Assembly (NCBI GenBank): GCA_029851415.1
Contig: CM056743.1
Span: 2,480,001-2,544,000, forward strand
Origin: Eretmocerus hayati
Lineage: Eukaryota > Arthropoda > Insecta > Hymenoptera > Aphelinidae
DNA length: 64,000 nucleotides
Direction of reading: 5' to 3'
Shown here: one piece after another, positions 60,201-64,000 of the stretch
How positions within the stretch are numbered: the first letter of the stretch is position 1
How the letters are laid out: each line of letters starts with the position of its first letter
Notes under the pieces: model-generated
Database searches by the model: none
What the model was told of the DNA's origin: nothing
The model's input: only the letters and a program-made list of their open reading frames with translations
Program-made: the position numbers and the translations under genes

Positions 60201-61951
60201 CATGACGAGTGTATAAATAGATTTGGATCGGGTACATATTGGATGGATCCATGTTTTTTCACGTATCTTGACCAACTGAGAATGATGTCGATGGGGACGA
60301 TATCGTGGCTCGAGGATGAGTTGGGAGTGAGCTGTCGCTAGAAAATCTGAATTTGGTTCTTCAATCTCATTCTCAAAAGGCTGAATCAACTAGTGAATGT
60401 CTCACTCCCAACTCATCCTCGAGCCCCGATACCATCGGCATCGTTCTCAGTTGTTCAGGATACGTGAAAAAACATGGGAACATTCAATATGTACCCGATC
60501 CAAATCTATTTATACACTCGTCATGCACCAAGATTGTAAGTAAAAAGGCTAACCCTTTACTATCGAGCTATTGTTTTGAGTCGGGTAAAAAATTTCGAAG
60601 GCTGGGAACCAAACTAACCACGGATTCGGTTTCTACGCTAAAAAATACATAAAAAACACATGTTCACCTCTCTGGAACACTCCAATTCAAAATTCGCATT
60701 TTTCAGGCCCATTGAAGGGGCCGCGGCTTCACGGATTTGGTGCCTTGGATTTTTTGATTTTTTGGACCAGCTAGATCTCGGGTTCTACTGCATCAAATCG
60801 ACCTCCTCAAGTGGTCATTTTGAAGAAAATTACATCAGCTATCGAATGAAGATATTCTCGGAGACGTAGAAGCATGCGCAGGAGATGCTAATTAGTGAGT
60901 CAGAATTTGCTTAAAAAATGGATTTTTACATTTTTGACCACTTTCCACAACCCAAAACAATATATTTCAAAATGATTTTCGATGCAAAATGACTGTATGA
61001 ACACGATGGAATGGTCAAATCTTGTTGGAATCATGGATAACTGTGTCAAAAACCGATTTTTAACTTTCTGGAATTTTTTTAGAGGCCTTAATCAAAAGTT
61101 GTAGACACGAGAATATCTTTCCATCATTTGGTACAGTTTCAAGGATATACAAAAAAATTTTCAGAACGATTCATCAAAATGCGTTGAAATGCGATTCAGT
61201 TGATGGAACATCGATTTTTAGCGTTTTTAGACGGTTCTCAGGGTGCCGTACACTATAGAGGCGACCTTGGGACCTAAGAAATCTTTTTCGCCACTAACTT
61301 TGGTGTTAGAAATTGGGAAAAATTACTCCTGAACCAATACCCGACAAGGGCCGATTCACCATGTTTACCCGCCTAGTCCCTTTGAGACCCTTTTTCCTTC
61401 TCTATCGAAGATAATTTGAATACTCATCTTTATGAATATGATCACCTCTAAAGCTTTCATAAGACAACTTGGATTGCTGGATATTTTTCAAAATATATTT
61501 CACCTCGAGAAACGAATCAGTTTGTTTCTAAATCCTTGCCTTCATTTTATGAGTCCGAGTCAAGTTTAATATTGATCATGTGATAGGCCTGGAATTTCTG
61601 TTGACTATCAAATATAAGAATCATGCTAGCTTATTTCGTATTCTGGAACCTGGAACTGTAGAGTCAATAGAATTCATATAAATTATCTCGAATTTTTTCT
61701 TTACAACCCCTGTATCAGTTTCATTTTCGATTTCATATAATAAAAATGTATTAGCTCGAAATTTATCCTGATTCACTATCAAATGACTTCTATTTGCAGG
61801 ACCCCCATTGTTTTGTGGACTATCCAGGCGTATGTTGATCGCAGCACGTGAGGCTACCGAAGAGAATACACGCAATCAAGCAATTGAGATTAGACAACTA
61901 ATCAACCGTGTTGAGAATGAAATTTTTCAGGCTCGTCATGAATGTAATTGA
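54234..61951 (+). CDS. Gene C: third five-exon secreted paralogue
   Basis: Exons 54234-54357, 55832-55939, 56020-56199, 59018-59173 and 61800-61951; all introns are phase 1, 239 codons. I chose the ATG at 54234 because MRTELISILVVFSLCRIES then matches the short leaders of A and B; ATGs at 54210 and 54225 are in frame. Exon 2 is acidic (SNEDSPQEEGSDGS). Exon 3 (RIPDALSPEEMRILADQEQQN) carries SHSPVPRRPLQG and has exactly the length of gene B exon 3. Exon 4 is a charged helix ending GVGPSNGYSDG, with serine for the cysteine of A and B. Exon 5 starts GPPLFCGLSRRMLIAAREA and ends HECN. Four cysteines remain in the mature part. The exon 3 acceptor (aaataag) has a poor pyrimidine tract. Poly(A) signal at 62199. 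Confidence 0.75.
55130..55462. mobile_element. Foldback MITE (family 1 relative) in gene C intron 1
   Basis: Ends acaaggagagtccggagtc and gactccggacttcccttgt are inverted; the centre repeats catgttgaaaagtcat and a tagatatattggcaatgc segment as in the other family-1 copies. About 333 bp. Confidence 0.75.
56245..56370. mobile_element. Hairpin MITE, second copy, in gene C intron 3
   Basis: catacgcgtctcgtgc and gcactcggcgcgtaatgta flank a stem whose left side is gaaacattttttccttcggg and right side cccgaacgaaaaaatgtttc. It has the same plan as 46255-46400. Confidence 0.6.
56770..57910. repeat. Degenerate inverted-repeat region in gene C intron 3
   Basis: The phrase gtaactttggaacaaaaattg appears near 56798 and 57096 and its inverse (cctaagttaccgcaattt; gaaagttacccc) near 57470 and 57852, as in a decayed foldback element. 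A perfect 13-bp hairpin (gagtggttatcac / gtgataaccactc) is at about 57811-57841. Confidence 0.45.
57994..58872. mobile_element. Tc1/mariner-type MITE, second copy, in gene C intron 3
   Basis: CAGTACCCTGCAAAAAAAAT begins after TA (57992-57993) and the inverse end (TTTTTTTTGCAGGGTACTG) precedes TA (58873-58874). The arms are several hundred bases of inverted repeat carrying ccttcactaaaacagccatt and its complement. Same family as 5020-5903. Confidence 0.8.
59336..61385. repeat. 2-kb near-perfect palindrome in gene C intron 4
   Basis: Left arm 59336-60335 (starts tcaaagggactcggcggg) and right arm 60399-61385 (ends cccgcctagtccctttga) are inverted copies of about 1 kb with few mismatches, around a 63-bp spacer. 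Short frames inside are mirror images of each other (for example frames containing HGSIQYVPDPN / HGNIQYVPDPN) and resemble no known protein. The intron around it belongs to gene C, so transcription would yield a long hairpin RNA. Confidence 0.9.
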
Positions 61952-62116
61952 AGCCAATCAAGCTTCTCCAAAAGAATTTGAATATGATATTGTTAAAATT
62001 TTTATCTTGAGAATTATAATGAACTCGATATGAGATTGAAAATTTTTACTAGAAGCGAGTTCTTTTCCACTCGAATTTCGAGCACCAAATCACTCAAAAC
62101 TGGGGTTGCGATATTT

Positions 62117-62141
62117 TGACTCGAGCCTCGAGTCAAAAACA
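62117..62141. other. Small palindrome downstream of gene C
   Basis: ttttgactcgag and ctcgagtcaaaa are separated by one or two bases; further cgagtggaa/ttccactcg pairs lie on either side (62053 and 62147), allowing a compound stem in the presumed 3' untranslated region of gene C. Confidence 0.5.
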
Positions 62142-62198
62142 ACTCGTCTCGAGTGGAATTCCACTCGAATTCTTTTAGAGAGATAATCTGACCTATTG

Positions 62199-62204
62199 AA
62201 TAAA
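62199..62204 (+). terminator. Poly(A) signal of gene C
   Basis: AATAAA about 250 bases after the stop codon at 61951; the first consensus signal downstream of the gene. Confidence 0.45.
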
Positions 62205-62337
62205 AATTCTGTCATTTGCGATTTTCCAAGATGTCTATCAAAATCTTCAGCTTGCTGTCTGCTCTGAATTACCTACACATTTGATTAAAAAATCATCACT
62301 CGCATTTGATGAGATCTTCGACGATCTCATTGCGGTA

Positions 62338-62647
62338 TTGAACTTTGCGAGTCCTGGATTCGTCCCAAACGGTGGGAATCATCGTCTTTTGGTGAAAAAT
62401 GAAGATATCTCAAAAGATCCAATACCGTGGGCTCCCTACCCTGAGATTCAGCAATGGAGATCAGCATTGACAGTATATCCATGTGTACGACTTTTCAACA
62501 TGGGCCTATATGGCAAATGCTAATTTCCACAGCTATATCTCACGATAGGAGGCTTATGCGATTAAATCCTTTGAGATTCCTTCATTTCTCACCAAACGAA
62601 GATAGATGATCCCCAGAGTTTGAGACAAATTCAGGACCCGCAAGGTT
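62338..62647. mobile_element. Foldback MITE (family 1), partly decayed
   Basis: It has the inner segments gggaatcatcgtcttttggtg, caacatgggcctatatggc and tctcaccaaacgaag of the other copies and ends near aggacccgcaaggtt. The left end is eroded. Confidence 0.6.
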
Positions 62648-63546
62648 ACAAAATATGACTTTGAACAACTCAATTATAGCAAACAAACATCCTAGACACA
62701 ACTATATTCAAATATGCCTCCCCTCCAAAATGCTTCCAAATTTTTGGAGTATTCGTTATATTCAACTTCAACGTTCTAAATTTGATGGGAATAATCGATT
62801 TGTCAATTCAGCACCGAAAGAAATAAATCTTGAATTTGATAGATTCCGAGCTAAATCATATTTTGGGAAAAGTCTGCAGATGTCGAGGTGTTCCGGTTCA
62901 ATACTAATTTTTCGATAAAAGTTCATTTCTTGTGGAACTGTCAACCGAGTACTAATACCGCGGGCAAGTTTCAAAAATCCTTGTTATATTCAGCACATTT
63001 TCAAAAATGTATCACGCACATAGTTCTTCATCAACTATAATTTTAATTCACTTTCCTAGAAATGCGTCAGATTGCGCCAGATTTTATAGACTTTTAGATG
63101 CACGGATCGTAAATGAACACATCTCAATTAAGAAATTATTTCCGCTAGACCGTAAAAAACTTAACTCGCCATTTTTTGATATCCATCAACCGTGTCCAAA
63201 TATAGCTAACCTTTGAAAATTCATCTTCCCAAAAAAACTTTCGGTCCAGCTGATGAAAACTAAAAACGATCGAATAAAAATGTCGACGGCCAAAGTTTAT
63301 CGATTCGTCATTGATAACATATCGCTCATATCTCAGTCATTTTTGGCATATTATGTGAATACCGAAAAGTTTCACAGAATTGGCCCTTGAATCGGCTTTA
63401 CTATTCAGCTCAACGACATCTTAGAAATTCAGCAAAAATGTGAAAAACTCAGTCGGCGATAAGAATAAAACCCCGACGTTTCTCCACATGCAGAAAAATT
63501 ATCACACAGCTAAATATAGTATCTACGAATTTAAAACAACACCCAC
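62648..63546. other. Spacer between gene C and the minus-strand exon at 63547
   Basis: AT-rich with short unassigned frames on both strands (62655-62918, 63007-63216 plus; 62768-62974 minus). None has motifs or splice context I can support. Confidence 0.35.
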
Positions 63547-63735
63547 CTGTTGAGCTACGTAGGCATGCAGCAAATCTTCATCGTTCCCTGTCACAGGCTC
63601 AGCTATCACAGACTCGAGTTCAACAAATTCTCTGGAACCAGCGTCGCAGAAGCAGCGTTCGTGTACCATCTCTGGCACCAAATCGTCTTCTATAAATTTT
63701 TTATCTTCCAATTTTACTCGCTCCTCCATTATCAC
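63547..63735 (-). CDS. Candidate first exon of the EcKinase-like gene
   Basis: Minus-strand frame of 63 codons from an ATG (second ATG six bases on) to a strong donor cag/GTGGGT, phase 0. It encodes KKFIEDDLVPEMV, REFVELESVIAEPVTGNDED and HAYVAQQ, which looks like the start of CHK/EcKinase proteins, where an N-terminal helix is followed by a VxPxTGxxD turn that enters the small-lobe strands. The exon ending at 23407 starts in phase 0 exactly where those strands continue (EIVLYSAKVVIQF), so the two fit together into a 350-codon protein. The implied intron is 40.1 kb. It could instead belong to a neighbouring kinase paralogue whose other exons lie outside the window. Confidence 0.5.
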
Positions 63736-64000
63736 TGGTTTTTATCACCTTAATCCCAACGTAGTATCAGATTTCCTCCCACTCGTATTTTTTTCTCAAT
63801 CTTCGTATCTCAAATAATATAACCGGGGTATTACTCTCGGTAACGATGTAATAATTGTTCCCAGCGTTTAAAAAAATATGTTATCTCATACGAAGCTCCA
63901 AAAAGATACGTCTTCCTCAATAGCCTCGTGGCTTCTGTCAATAGTTGTGTTTTATGTAGAGAGAAAATACAGAGCACATATCCGTTTGGATGTGGGTACC
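63736..64000 (-). other. Upstream region of the candidate kinase exon
   Basis: It should hold the 5' untranslated region and promoter of the minus-strand gene. I see no definite core promoter element. Confidence 0.3.

Noticed and set aside
59857..60869. Paired short frames in the palindrome arms considered as transposase fragments
   Set aside because: They mirror each other because the arms are inverted copies; no DDE, HTH or other transposase motif is visible.

Overview
The window is animal nuclear DNA, almost certainly from an insect. It has multi-exon genes with GT-AG introns, an ecdysteroid-kinase-like gene, an endogenous-retrovirus-like gypsy element, an R1-type LINE and many small inverted-repeat transposons. 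It is AT-rich and repeat-dense. A parasitoid wasp would fit but the sequence does not prove it. Gene models were assembled by eye from reading frames, splice signals and intron phase; nothing was searched.

Layout. (1) 1-1330: a small spliced gene for an unrecognised cysteine-pair (zinc-ribbon-like) protein, with one in-frame stop in its first coding exon; two decayed relatives follow at about 3984-4289 and 6528-7748. A solo LTR (1899-3309) and nested MITEs (4869-6084) sit between them. (2) 7857-20201: an old LTR remnant, then an 11.5-kb Ty3/gypsy element with near-identical LTRs, broken gag and pol, and two different glycoprotein genes: an errantivirus (F-like) Env and a second one resembling chuvirus glycoproteins. 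(3) 21040-23407 minus: the two 3' exons of an EcKinase-like gene. A phase-compatible first exon lies at 63547-63735 minus, so the gene may have a 40-kb intron. (4) 25272-61951 plus: three tandem paralogues (A, B, C) of an unrecognised five-exon secreted protein family, all inside that putative intron and on the opposite strand. Their introns and spacers hold a non-autonomous LINE, a 5'-truncated R1-type LINE, a tRNA-derived SINE-like segment, large palindromes and several MITE families.

Main result. Genes A, B and C share five coding exons separated only by phase-1 introns, a signal peptide exon, a fast-changing acidic or basic exon, two helix-rich exons and a C-terminal exon with a G(M/L)SxRML motif. 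Each predicted mature protein has four cysteines. I know of no family that matches, so this is the best candidate for an undescribed system. Secretion and duplication fit a venom or host-interaction role, but that role is inference only.
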